NCBI GenBank assembly: GCA_017430985.1
Contig: JAFRLZ010000027.1
Span: 1-45,542 of the forward strand
DNA length: 45,542 nucleotides
Direction: 5' to 3'
Source: Oscillospiraceae bacterium
GTDB lineage: Bacteria > Bacillota > Clostridia > Oscillospirales > Oscillospiraceae
In this document: piece after piece, positions 38,162 to 45,519 of the stretch
How the letters are laid out: each line of letters opens with the position of its first letter
Numbering within the stretch: position 1 is the first letter of the stretch
The notes under the pieces: model-generated
What the model saw: only the letters and a program-made list of their open reading frames with translations
The model's database searches: none
Told to the model about the DNA's origin: nothing
Position numbers and translations under genes: made by a program

Positions 38162-38824
38162 ATGACCACTCTGGAAGCCATCGACGCGCGGCACTCCGTA
38201 CGCGCTTATCTGAAGCAGCTGATCCCGCAGGACGTCCGCGAGCGACTGGATGCCTTTGCCGCCGCCTGCAACGAGGAGAGCGGGCTGCGCATCTTTCTCC
38301 GCTACGACGACCCGGAGGGCTTTGACTCCCGGCTCGCGCACTACGGCAGCTTCCGCGAGGTGAACAATTACATCGTCCTCGCCGGGCGGAAGGGGCCGGA
38401 TTTCGACTATCTCTGCGGCTACTACGGTGAAAAGCTCGTGCTCTTCGCCCAGCAGCAGGGGCTCAACAGCTGCTGGACCGCGCTGACCTTCAACAAAAAG
38501 CGCGTCCGCGAGCTGCTGGCGGAGGACGAGACGCTCTGCATGGCGATCGCGCTCGGCTACGGACAGACGCAAGGCGTGCAGCGCCGGAGCAAAAGCATCG
38601 GCGACGTGACCGAGGGCGAGGCGGCGCGGCCGGACTGGTTCACGGCCGGCGTGGAGGCCGCGCTGAAGGCGCCCACCGCCGTCAATCAGCAGAAATTCGC
38701 CTTTTCGCTCGTTGACGGCGAGCCCTTCGTCCGCATCAAGGGCATCGGCAGCTGTACGAAGGTCGACCTGGGGATCGTCGCCTGTCATTTTGAGCTGGCG
38801 TCCGGACATAAGGTACGGCACTGA
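38162..38824 (+). CDS. Nitroreductase family protein
   Basis: A 220-residue FMN-dependent enzyme of the nitroreductase fold, in the subgroup typified by the putative TM nitroreductase family. FMN-contact motifs: AIDARHSVRAY near the N-terminus (about 6-16), APTAVNQQKFAF near 174-185, and LGYGQTQGVQRRSKSIG (about 136-152). It would use NAD(P)H to reduce nitro, flavin or enone compounds; the physiological substrate is unknown. A -35/-10 pair TTGCGT/TATCAT with an 18-base spacer lies upstream (38099-38128). Confidence 0.87.
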   Translation: MTTLEAIDARHSVRAYLKQLIPQDVRERLDAFAAACNEESGLRIFLRYDDPEGFDSRLAHYGSFREVNNYIVLAGRKGPDFDYLCGYYGEKLVLFAQQQGLNSCWTALTFNKKRVRELLAEDETLCMAIALGYGQTQGVQRRSKSIGDVTEGEAARPDWFTAGVEAALKAPTAVNQQKFAFSLVDGEPFVRIKGIGSCTKVDLGIVACHFELASGHKVRH

Positions 38825-38834
38825 TGACGGAACA

Positions 38835-38880
38835 AAACAGAGAGCCGGAAGAGCTTTCGCTCCTCCGGCTCTCTGTTTGG
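38835..38880. terminator. Bidirectional terminator between nitroreductase and PF06541 remnant
   Basis: AAACAGAGAGCCGGA pairs with TCCGGCTCTCTGTTT around an inner GAG-CTTTCG-CTC, with T-rich and A-rich flanks. Confidence 0.85.
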
Positions 38881-38882
38881 CC

Positions 38883-39101
38883 TCACAGGCGTTTTTTGAT
38901 CTCCTCCAGCGCCGCGAGCAGGAACAAAATGCACAGCCCGCAGCCGTAGAGCGGCACTTAGGGTCCGACGCAGAAACCCGGGTTGATCCACTTGTGCTCG
39001 GGATTGGAGCGCGAGAAGAACTTGCGGAAAAGCAGCTCCAGCACCCAGCCGAAGACTGAGCCGATAAAGAACAGATACGCCAGCGTCAGAAACAGACTCA
39101 T
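38883..39101 (-). pseudogene. Broken PF06541 (putative ABC-transporter type IV/CmpB) membrane protein
   Basis: Reading from ATG 39101 gives a 47-residue peptide (SLFLTLAYLFFIGSVFGWVL ... KWINPGFCVGP), then TAA at 38958-38960. The frame goes on with VPLYGCGLCILFLLAALEEIKKRL to TGA at 38883. In this family GFCVGP is normally followed by Y-L-P-L-Y-G, so a tyrosine codon (TAC or TAT) has become TAA. The family is usually 150-250 residues, so the 3' part is also lost. It lies 10 bases after the hemolysin III gene with a possible AGGTGA site. A pseudogene is the simplest reading. Confidence 0.75.
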
Positions 39102-39110
39102 ACCGATCAC

Positions 39111-39770
39111 CTACAGCAGATATTGATAGACCGACCAGAAATGGAAAAAGGTGCCCAGAAGGCAGAAGACGTGGAAAACGCTGTGGCGCCAGCGTTTTTT
39201 CGCGCCGAGCGCATAGAGCACCGCGCCGATCGAGTACAACACGCCGCCGAGGATCAGGCAGAGCAGCCCCCGCGCGCCCATGCTGCGCAGCAGCGCGCCG
39301 AGGCCGAGCAGGATCGACCAGCCGCTGCCGAGCTCGCAGAGCACCGCGGCGGCCTGGAAGCGCTCCAGGTCGATCGCCGTGAGTGCGACGCCGAGCACCG
39401 TGAAGAAGGCGACGACGCCGAAGAGCGTCCAGCCGGCAGCGCCGCCCACGCCGAGCAGCGAGACAGGCACATAGGTGCCGAAGACCAGCAGGAACACGTT
39501 GCAGTGATCCAGCACGCGCAGCACCCTCTTGCCCGGCGTTCTCGGCGAGAGCGCGTGGTAGAGGCAGGACATGGTGTAGAGCAGGATCATCGACGCGCCG
39601 AACAGCGCCGCCGTCGTCACCGCGAGCGCGCCCTGCGCGCGCACGAGCAGCAGCACGAGCCCCGCGACGCTGAGCAGCGCGCCCAGGCCGTGCGAGACGG
39701 CGTTGAAGATCTCCTCGCCGAGCGTGTAGTCCGGGATGCCGGACTTTCTTTTTCCCCTCTTCCGCTCCAT
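39111..39770 (-). CDS. Hemolysin III / PAQR-family membrane protein
   Basis: A 219-residue seven-helix membrane protein of the PAQR/YqfA/HlyIII family. Conserved metal-site histidines lie in NAVSHGLGALLS (about 24-35), TMSCLYHALSP (about 66-76) and the final WRHSVFHVFCLLGTFFHFW helix (about 193-211). GAGEEIFN-like residues precede the first helix as usual (YTLGEEIFNAVSHG). Despite its name, members are probable lipid-modifying hydrolases rather than toxins. A GGGGGA site precedes ATG 39770. Confidence 0.9.
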   Translation of the reverse strand: MERKRGKRKSGIPDYTLGEEIFNAVSHGLGALLSVAGLVLLLVRAQGALAVTTAALFGASMILLYTMSCLYHALSPRTPGKRVLRVLDHCNVFLLVFGTYVPVSLLGVGGAAGWTLFGVVAFFTVLGVALTAIDLERFQAAAVLCELGSGWSILLGLGALLRSMGARGLLCLILGGVLYSIGAVLYALGAKKRWRHSVFHVFCLLGTFFHFWSVYQYLL

Positions 39771-39788
39771 ATTCTCCCCCTGTGAAAG

Positions 39789-39816
39789 ACACAGGGAGGC
39801 GTGCGCCTCCCTGTCC
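39789..39816 (-). terminator. Terminator after the recombinase-like gene
   Basis: ACAGGGAGGCG-TG-CGCCTCCCTGT with a TCTTT tail on the minus strand. Confidence 0.7.
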
Positions 39817-39835
39817 TGATCCGAGCGCGGAACGC

Positions 39836-40582
39836 TCAGTTCTCTTCCATCATCTTTTTGAGCTCCTTGGTCTCGGCCTCGACGTCCTTCTTCATCTGCC
39901 TGACGGCGTCGCGGTGCTCGCTCTCGGCACGGATGCGGTCCTTGCGCAGCTCTTTCTCCACGTCGTGGACCTCCAGCTTTTCGTCCGCGGCCTTCTTGAC
40001 CTCCTTGGCCTCGGCCTTGACCTGCTTTTTCAGCTCGTCCAGATCGCGGCGGCTCTGCCTGGCGGCCTCCTTGATCTCTTCCTTCAGTTCCTGCTCCACT
40101 TTCTTATAGTCTTTCATTTTTAGTTCCTCCCGTTCTTTGATGCGGCGGTAGAAGGTGTTCGGCTTCAGATCCAGCCGCGCCATGGCCTGGCGGGCGCTGA
40201 TCTGCCCGCTCTGCCAGAGCTGAACGACGGACTCGAACAGTCCTTCGTCGACGGCGATGGGCTTTCTGCCCTTATTCTTTCCCTCTTCTTTGGCTTTCTC
40301 GACGCCCTCGCGGCGTTTTTCTGACCGCTCGGCGCTCTCCATCGCGCTAAGCGCGCGGCAGAAAGCGAAAAACGCCTCGCGCTGTGCGGCGCGCGTGTCG
40401 ATCCCTTCCTGCGCGCTTGCGAAATCCGCGCCGCGCTCGTGGATGGCCTGCAGCGCCGCGAGCAGCTCCCTTTCATTTTTCGCCGCGGCAGCGAGCGAGT
40501 CGACGAGCACGCAATCGCCGGGCGCGAGCGCTTCAAGCGCGCAGCGCAGTTCTTCCCGGTCGGCGCAGCGTATCAGACTCAT
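39836..40582 (-). CDS. Serine-recombinase-derived DNA-binding coiled-coil protein
   Basis: A 248-residue protein in three parts. Residues 8-90 align in pattern with the second half of a resolvase catalytic domain (GDCVLVDSLAAAAKNERELLAAL, GADFASAQEGIDTR, FCRALSAMESAERSEKRREGVEKA). The N-terminal strand with the catalytic serine is absent and the usual DRLGR is SLAAA. Residues 127-149 form a resolvase helix-turn-helix (ISARQAMARLDLKPNTFYRRI). Residues 156-246 are a highly charged K/E coiled coil. It should bind DNA but not recombine it. GGAGG precedes ATG 40582. A 10-bp inverted repeat sits in its promoter region. Confidence 0.82.
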   Translation of the reverse strand: MSLIRCADREELRCALEALAPGDCVLVDSLAAAAKNERELLAALQAIHERGADFASAQEGIDTRAAQREAFFAFCRALSAMESAERSEKRREGVEKAKEEGKNKGRKPIAVDEGLFESVVQLWQSGQISARQAMARLDLKPNTFYRRIKEREELKMKDYKKVEQELKEEIKEAARQSRRDLDELKKQVKAEAKEVKKAADEKLEVHDVEKELRKDRIRAESEHRDAVRQMKKDVEAETKELKKMMEEN

Positions 40583-40604
40583 GCGAACACCTCCTCTGTC
40601 GTTG

Positions 40605-40640
40605 TGCCCTTACCTTAGCACAGTCCCAAAAGTGTGTCAA
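40605..40640 (-). promoter_or_regulatory. Promoter of the recombinase-like gene
   Basis: On the minus strand a consensus TTGACA (about 40639-40634), 17-base spacer and TAAGGT (about 40616-40611). The -35 box is part of the inverted-repeat arm at 40631-40640, so a protein bound there would block the promoter. Confidence 0.65.
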
Positions 40641-40699
40641 TAGGTTTTCCCTTAATTTTGCAACATTTCATAATTTATTAATACTGTTTTTGACACACT
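40631..40699. repeat. 10-bp inverted repeat around an AT-rich core
   Basis: AGTGTGTCAA (40631-40640) and TTGACACACT (40690-40699) are perfect inverted copies 49 bases apart. The core is strikingly AT-rich for this genome. It may be an operator or resolution-site relic for the neighbouring recombinase-derived protein. Confidence 0.6.
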
Positions 40700-40711
40700 A
40701 CTTGTCCACGT

Positions 40712-40750
40712 CAAAAAAAGCGCCGTCCCCCGAGGGGCCGGCGCTCTTTT
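40712..40750 (-). terminator. Terminator after pyk
   Basis: On the minus strand GAGCGCCGGCCCC-TCG-GGGGACGGCGC followed by seven T. Confidence 0.85.
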
Positions 40751-40762
40751 CAAAAGGCGATG

Positions 40763-42178
40763 TTATCTGACCGTTTCGATCCGGATCACGTTGGTGTTGC
40801 CGCTCGCGCCGCTGGTGTCGCCGCCGGTCATGACGACGGTGTCGCCCTTCTGCAGGCCCAGTGTGTCCCGCGCGGCACGCAGTGCATAGTAGTACAGCAC
40901 GTCCATGCTCGGGAACTGCTCGGTCAGCACCGGGACGACACCCCAGGAGAGGGCGAGCTTGTACCAGGCCTTCCTGCCGGTGGCAAAGCCCAGGATCGTG
41001 ATCGGCGCGCGGAAGCGCGAGACCATGCGCACCGTCAGGCCGCTGAGCGAGGTGACGACGATGGCCTTGGCGTCAAGGTCGATGGCCATGGTGCAGGCCG
41101 CGTGCGAGATCGCGTCCACGCGGTTGTGGATGTGGAAGGTCTGCGTCTGGAAAAGCGTCTTGTAGTCGATATGCCGCTCCGTCTCCTCGGCGATCTCGCC
41201 CATGACGCGCAGCGCCTCCACGGGGTATTTGCCCGCGGCGGACTCGCCGGAGAGCATCACGGCGCTGGTGCCGTCGTAGACGGCGTTGGCCACGTCGCTG
41301 ATCTCGGCGCGGGTCGGCCGGGGATTTGAGATCATGCTCTCGAGCATCTCGGTCGCGGTGATGACGCGCTTGCCGAGCATGCGGCATTTGGTGATGAGAT
41401 ATTTCTGGATAGCGGGCAGCTCGGTGAAGGGCACCTCGACGCCCAGATCGCCGCGGGCGACCATGACGCCCTCGCAGACGGTGCAGATCTCGTCGATGTT
41501 GTCCACGCCGGACTGGTTCTCGATCTTGGCGATCACGTCGATATCCGCGCCGCCGTGCTCGGCCAGGAAGCCCTTGAGGTCCAGCAGGTCCTGCTTGCAG
41601 GAGACGAAGGAGGCCGCCACGTAGTCGACGTCGTTTTCGATGCCGAAGAGCAGGTCGGCCTTGTCCTGCTCGCTGAGGAATTTCTGGCGCAGCACCTTGC
41701 CGGGAAAGCTCATGCTCTTGCGGTCCGAGAGCACGCCGCCGGTGATCACGCGGCAGCGGATCTCCGTGCCCTCGATCGCCTCGACCTCAAAGATCACCAG
41801 CCCGTTGTTGACCAGGATCCGGTCGCCCACGGCCAGATCGTCGGCCAGGCCCTTGTAGCTGACGGAGACGATGTGCTCGTCTCCCTCCAGCTCGCGGGTG
41901 GTGAAGGTGAAGGCGTCGCCGTCGCGCAGGCTGATCTTCCCGTCCTTAAAGGTGCGGATGCGGTATTCCGGGCCCTTGGTGTCCAGCATGATGGCGATGG
42001 GCAGGTCCAGCTCCTCCCGCACGGCCTTGATCATGTCGATCTTTTTTTGGTGCTCCTCATGGGTCCCGTGGGAAAAGTTCAGCCTCGCCACGTTCAGCCC
42101 CGCCAGGCACATTTTCCGGAAAACGGCGGGGTCCTCGCTGGCCGGACCGATGGTGCAGATGATCTTTGTCTTTCTCAT
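40763..42178 (-). CDS. pyk: Pyruvate kinase
   Basis: A 471-residue glycolytic enzyme converting phosphoenolpyruvate and ADP to pyruvate and ATP. Motifs: KIICTIGPAS (5-14), ARLNFSHG (about 31-38), MLDTKGPEYR (about 64-73), the active-site IAKIENQSGVDN lysine/glutamate (about 221-232), ARGDLGVEVP (about 243-252) and TATEMLESM. It lacks the extra C-terminal PEP-utiliser domain found in Bacillus. GGAAGGAG before ATG 42178 fixes the start. A weak hairpin (about 42208-42241) separates it from glmM, so it may be partly co-transcribed with the amino-sugar operon. Confidence 0.97.
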   Translation of the reverse strand: MRKTKIICTIGPASEDPAVFRKMCLAGLNVARLNFSHGTHEEHQKKIDMIKAVREELDLPIAIMLDTKGPEYRIRTFKDGKISLRDGDAFTFTTRELEGDEHIVSVSYKGLADDLAVGDRILVNNGLVIFEVEAIEGTEIRCRVITGGVLSDRKSMSFPGKVLRQKFLSEQDKADLLFGIENDVDYVAASFVSCKQDLLDLKGFLAEHGGADIDVIAKIENQSGVDNIDEICTVCEGVMVARGDLGVEVPFTELPAIQKYLITKCRMLGKRVITATEMLESMISNPRPTRAEISDVANAVYDGTSAVMLSGESAAGKYPVEALRVMGEIAEETERHIDYKTLFQTQTFHIHNRVDAISHAACTMAIDLDAKAIVVTSLSGLTVRMVSRFRAPITILGFATGRKAWYKLALSWGVVPVLTEQFPSMDVLYYYALRAARDTLGLQKGDTVVMTGGDTSGASGNTNVIRIETVR

Positions 42179-42251
42179 GGCGCGCTCCTTCCTTTCGGCT
42201 GCGGCTTTCAAAAGGGCCGAAGCCTGCGCGGCAGACCCCGGCCCGAGTGTA

Positions 42252-43598
42252 TTATGCCATATGTCCCTTGGCGCGGATCACGTCGATGACGGAATCCACG
42301 TACTTCTCGCACTCTTCCTTCGTGCCGGCCTCGACCATGACGCGGATCACGGGCTCCGTGCCGCTCTCGCGCACGAGGATGCGGCCGGTGTCGCCGAGCT
42401 CGTCGGCGACCTTTTTCACCGCCGCCTGCACGTCGGGGTCGTTCTGCGCTTCGGGCTTCGACTTCACCCGGACGTTCTTGAGCACCTGCGGGTAGAATAC
42501 GACGGGGGCCGCCAGCTCGCTCATGGGCTTCTCCTTCGCGAGCATGACCTCCATCAGCTTCAGCGAGGTCAGGATGCCGTCGCCGGTGGTCTCGTACTTG
42601 AGGAAAATGGTGTGGCCGCTCTGCTCGCCGCCGATGCGGTTGCCGGTCTGCACCATGTTCTCATAGACGTACTTGTCACCCACCTTGGTCTTCTCGTACT
42701 CGATGCCGACCTTGTCGAGCGCCTTATAGAGGCCGAAGTTCGACATGACGGTGGTCACGACCTTGTTGTTCAGGAGCTTGCCGCGCTCCTTCATATACAG
42801 GCCGTAGATATACAGGGTGTGGTCGCCGGTGACGAGGTTGCCCTTCTCGTCCACGCAGAGGCAGCGGTCCGCGTCGCCGTCGTAGGCGAAGCCGATATCC
42901 AGCCCCTTCTCCACGACGAACTGCTGCAGATGCTCGATGTGCGTGCTGCCGCAGTCGGTGTTGATGTTGTAGCCGTTCGGCTCGTCGTTCATCACATAGG
43001 TCTTCGCGCCGAGCGCGTCGAACACAGCCTTCGCGATCTGCCAGGCCGCGCCGTTGGCGACGTCGAGACCGACCTTCTTGTCCTTGAAGCTGTACTTGGA
43101 CATGGAGATGAGGTGGCCGATGTAGCGGTTGCGCCCGGCCACATAGTCGACCGTGCGGCCGATCTGCTCCCGCTCGGCCGTGGGGACCTCGAGCTTGCCG
43201 TCGAGATAGTCCTCGACCTTGAGGATGGTCTCCTCGTCCATCTTCTCGCCGTTGGAGTTGAGGAGCTTGATGCCGTTGTCATAGAAGGGATTGTGCGAGG
43301 CGGAGATCATGATGCCGCAGTCGAAGTCGTCCACGCGCGTGATGTAGGCGACGGAGGGCGTCGTCGTGACGTGCATGATGTAGGCGTCCGCGCCGCTGGC
43401 CATGAGACCGGTGCAGAGCGCATACTCGAACATGTAGCTCGAGCGCCGGGTGTCCTTGCCGATGACGACCTTGGCCTTCCTGCCCTCGCGCGCGCCGTAG
43501 TACCAGCCGAGGAAGCGGCCGATCTTGACCGCGTGCTCAAAGGTGAGGTCCTTGTTGGCTTCGCCGCGGAAGCCGTCCGTTCCGAAATATTTACCCAT
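42252..43598 (-). CDS. glmM: Phosphoglucosamine mutase
   Basis: A 448-residue alpha-D-phosphohexomutase that interconverts glucosamine-6-phosphate and glucosamine-1-phosphate on the way to UDP-GlcNAc. The opening YFGTDGFRG, the phosphoserine loop ISASHNPFYDNGIK (S101), the metal loop AYDGDADRC (about 239-247), the sugar-binding GGEQSGH and the phosphate-binding RESGTEPVIRV are all present. It starts on the base after the stop of the acyltransferase gene. Third gene of the glmS-ribozyme operon. Related phosphomannomutases are possible, but the context supports GlmM. Confidence 0.93.
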   Translation of the reverse strand: MGKYFGTDGFRGEANKDLTFEHAVKIGRFLGWYYGAREGRKAKVVIGKDTRRSSYMFEYALCTGLMASGADAYIMHVTTTPSVAYITRVDDFDCGIMISASHNPFYDNGIKLLNSNGEKMDEETILKVEDYLDGKLEVPTAEREQIGRTVDYVAGRNRYIGHLISMSKYSFKDKKVGLDVANGAAWQIAKAVFDALGAKTYVMNDEPNGYNINTDCGSTHIEHLQQFVVEKGLDIGFAYDGDADRCLCVDEKGNLVTGDHTLYIYGLYMKERGKLLNNKVVTTVMSNFGLYKALDKVGIEYEKTKVGDKYVYENMVQTGNRIGGEQSGHTIFLKYETTGDGILTSLKLMEVMLAKEKPMSELAAPVVFYPQVLKNVRVKSKPEAQNDPDVQAAVKKVADELGDTGRILVRESGTEPVIRVMVEAGTKEECEKYVDSVIDVIRAKGHMA

Positions 43599-44261
43599 TC
43601 AGTCAGCCCTCTTTTCCACGATGACCCCGTTGTCCTTGTAGATGCTGTTCTCCGGCACGACGCCGCGCACACAGGAGGTGGGGTAGATGTTGCTGTGCCG
43701 CCCGACCACGGTGCCGGGGTTGCAGACGCTGTTGCAGCCGACCTCGACATAGTCGCCCAGCATGGCGCCGAACTTCTTGATGCCGGTCTCGATCTGCTCC
43801 GTGCCGTTGTGGACAACGACGAGCTTCTTGTCGCTCTTGACGTTGGAGGTGATGGAGCCCGCGCCCATGTGGCTGTAATAGCCGAGGATGGAGTCGCCCA
43901 CATAGTTGTAGTGCGGCGTCTGCACGTGATCGAAGAGGATCACGTTCTTGAGCTCCACGGAGTTGCCGACCACGCAGCCCGCGCCGACGAGCGCCGAGCC
44001 GCGGATGAAGGCGCAGTGGCGCACCTCCGTCTCCGGTCCGATGATGCAGGGCGCGCCGAGATACGCCGAGGGGAAGACCTTCGCCGTTTTGTGCACCCAG
44101 ACGTGCTCCGAGACCTCCTCATAGTCCTCGCCCAGGGTGGGGCCGAGCGCGAGGATCATGTCCTTGATGCCCTTGAGCGCCTCCCAGGGATACGTGAACT
44201 GCAGCAGATAGTCTTTGGCCAGGGTATGCTCAAGGTCAAAGAGATCTGTGATCTTGTACAT
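43599..44261 (-). CDS. Left-handed beta-helix acyltransferase, GlmU C-terminal-like
   Basis: A 220-residue protein with a short helical start (1-50) and then hexapeptide repeats forming a left-handed beta helix (about 55-210). Examples are VFPSAYLGAPCIIGPETEV, VGAGCVVGNSVELKNVIL and NSVCNPGTVVGRHSNIYP. The segment HNYVGDSILGYYSHMGAG-like (YNYVGDSILG, GAGSITSNVKSD) resembles the acetyltransferase site of GlmU and of UDP-GlcNAc pyrophosphorylase-like proteins. Placed between nagB and glmM, it probably acetylates glucosamine-1-phosphate. There is no uridyltransferase domain. The reaction is inferred from context. Confidence 0.82.
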   Translation of the reverse strand: MYKITDLFDLEHTLAKDYLLQFTYPWEALKGIKDMILALGPTLGEDYEEVSEHVWVHKTAKVFPSAYLGAPCIIGPETEVRHCAFIRGSALVGAGCVVGNSVELKNVILFDHVQTPHYNYVGDSILGYYSHMGAGSITSNVKSDKKLVVVHNGTEQIETGIKKFGAMLGDYVEVGCNSVCNPGTVVGRHSNIYPTSCVRGVVPENSIYKDNGVIVEKRAD

Positions 44262-44262
44262 C

Positions 44263-45054
44263 TTACAGTCTCTCCTTCCTCTCGATATCCAGGAAATACT
44301 TGTAGGTGTCCACGGTCAGCTCGCCGCAGGCGGCCTCGTCACAGGCGATGATGGCGTTTTTGTGGAGCTGCAGAGCTGAACAGGTCCACTTCTGGCTGAC
44401 GCCGCCCTCGACCGTCGCGGCCAGGGCGCGGGCCTTATTGTGGCCGTTGATGAGGATGAGGACTTCCCTGGAGTCGGTCACCGTGCCGACGCCGACGGAG
44501 AGGGCCTGCACGGGCACCTTCTCGGGGTCGCCGCCGAAGAAGCGGGAGTTGACGATGCGGGTATCCGTCGTCAGGTCGCGCACGCCCGTGCGGGAGGACA
44601 GCGAGGTGTAGGGCTCGTTGAAGGCGATGTGCCCGTCCACGCCGATGCCGCCCATGAAGAGGTCGATGCCGCCGTAGGAGGCGATCTTCGCCTCGTAGCG
44701 GGCGCACTCGCCCTCGGGGTCGTCGGTCATGCCGTTGAGGATGTTGATGTTCTCCGGCTTCATGTCGACCAGGTGGTCAAAGAAGTTGTCGTGCATGAAG
44801 TACCAGTAGCTCTGGTCATGCTCGCGGGGCAGGCCGAGATACTCGTCCATGTTGAAGGTCACGACGTTGGCAAAGGACAGCTCGCCCGCCTGGTTCTGCC
44901 GTACCAGCTCTTTATAGACACCGATGGGGCTCGACCCCGTCGGCAGACCGAGCACGAAGGGGCGATCCTCCTTGTGCGCGCGGATCTTGCCGGCGATATA
45001 GTCCGCCGCCCACTTGGACATTTTTTCGTAGGTATCCTGAATAACAACTCTCAT
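44263..45054 (-). CDS. nagB: Glucosamine-6-phosphate deaminase/isomerase, NagB-like
   Basis: A 263-residue enzyme linking fructose-6-phosphate plus ammonia with glucosamine-6-phosphate. Active-site residues match the family: LGLPTGSSP phosphate loop (35-43), D70-E71 in FNMDEYLGL, and D140, H142 and E147 in [11 protein letters not shown]. The usual role is catabolic deamination. Here it is the first gene after a glmS ribozyme and is followed by an acyltransferase and glmM, so the amination direction (as described for archaeal GlmD) is a reasonable inference. AAGGAG lies 8 bases before ATG 45054, within a frame open to 45207. Confidence 0.94.
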   Translation of the reverse strand: MRVVIQDTYEKMSKWAADYIAGKIRAHKEDRPFVLGLPTGSSPIGVYKELVRQNQAGELSFANVVTFNMDEYLGLPREHDQSYWYFMHDNFFDHLVDMKPENINILNGMTDDPEGECARYEAKIASYGGIDLFMGGIGVDGHIAFNEPYTSLSSRTGVRDLTTDTRIVNSRFFGGDPEKVPVQALSVGVGTVTDSREVLILINGHNKARALAATVEGGVSQKWTCSALQLHKNAIIACDEAACGELTVDTYKYFLDIERKERL

Positions 45055-45109
45055 GGTATTTCTCCTTTTGCATCGAATCAGCGACGGGAAAGCCTCTGTT
45101 ACAGTGTTG

Positions 45110-45240
45110 ATTCTGCTTTTTGCTCTCTCCCTGACGGCCCGCTGCGCCCCGCGCATCCGCGGAGCTTGGCCGTGGCGGCATCCGCCGAGTCTTTCGACAA
45201 CCGCCAACCCTCGTCGACCGTATCGGTCCTGGCGCTAACA
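45110..45240 (-). ncRNA. glmS ribozyme (glucosamine-6-phosphate-responsive self-cleaving RNA)
   Basis: Minus strand. The cleavage context TTA^GCGCC places the cut between A45236 and G45235. Conserved core follows: GGTCGACGAGGG (about 45219-45208), GTCGAAAGACTCGGCGGATGCC (about 45198-45177) with the GGCGG/CCGCC pairing of P2.1, then a P3-like stem ACGGCC/GGGCCGT, and the purine-rich AGAGCAAAAAGCAGAA at the 3' edge. All are hallmarks of the Bacillus glmS ribozyme. It sits 56 bases before nagB rather than glmS. Cleavage with glucosamine-6-phosphate would destabilise the nagB-acyltransferase-glmM message. Confidence 0.95.
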
Positions 45241-45337
45241 GCTTCCCCCAAGCCTCCTTCACGGGAACACTGTTTTACTGTGCGGCAGCACGGGCAGGCG
45301 GCGCGCATTTTGCGCAAGGCTTCCCAATGCTACAACA
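45241..45337 (-). promoter_or_regulatory. 5' leader upstream of the glmS ribozyme
   Basis: About 97 transcribed bases precede the cleavage site. AAGCCT/AGGCTT (near 45324-45318 and 45256-45251) can pair, enclosing TTGCGC...GCGCGC. No coding region is supported. It would be removed upon ribozyme cleavage. Confidence 0.5.
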
Positions 45338-45343
45338 TTTTGT

Positions 45344-45372
45344 ATTATAGCAGAACGGCAGTCCGAATGCAA
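45344..45372 (-). promoter_or_regulatory. Promoter of the glmS-ribozyme/nagB operon
   Basis: Minus strand TTGCAT (45372-45367) and consensus TATAAT (45349-45344), 17-base spacer. Transcription would start near 45337, giving a leader of about 280 bases before nagB. Confidence 0.75.
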
Positions 45373-45399
45373 GATACTTGCATACAAACGAAAAAAGCA

Positions 45400-45418
45400 C
45401 ATTGTAGGGTTTACAATG
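45400..45418. promoter_or_regulatory. Small inverted repeat, possible operator
   Basis: CATTGTA-GGGTT-TACAATG is a 7-bp perfect inverted repeat in the spacer between the nagB promoter and the right-edge reading frame. No regulator is identified. Confidence 0.35.
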
Positions 45419-45444
45419 ATGTGTGACAGTAGGAGAAAAAAAGA

Positions 45445-45519
45445 ATAGCGAATAGGAGCGGCCTGTATTATGGTTGAGTTGTCCAGACAAAACCGAAAGG
45501 CAGGCACCCTATTCGCTAT
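45445..45519 (+). promoter_or_regulatory. Fold-back hairpin covering a start codon
   Basis: ATAGCGAATAGG (45445-45456) is the perfect complement of CCTATTCGCTAT (45508-45519). GCCTG/CAGGC (about 45461-45465 with 45501-45505) extends the stem inwards. The 3' arm runs into the ATG at 45518-45520. Such a structure would hide that start in read-through transcripts, a known protective device of insertion sequences. Confidence 0.55.

Noticed and set aside
41871-44351. 826-residue open frame antisense to pyk, glmM and the acyltransferase
   Set aside because: Same GC-rich antisense artefact. The sense genes are secure enzymes with full motifs.
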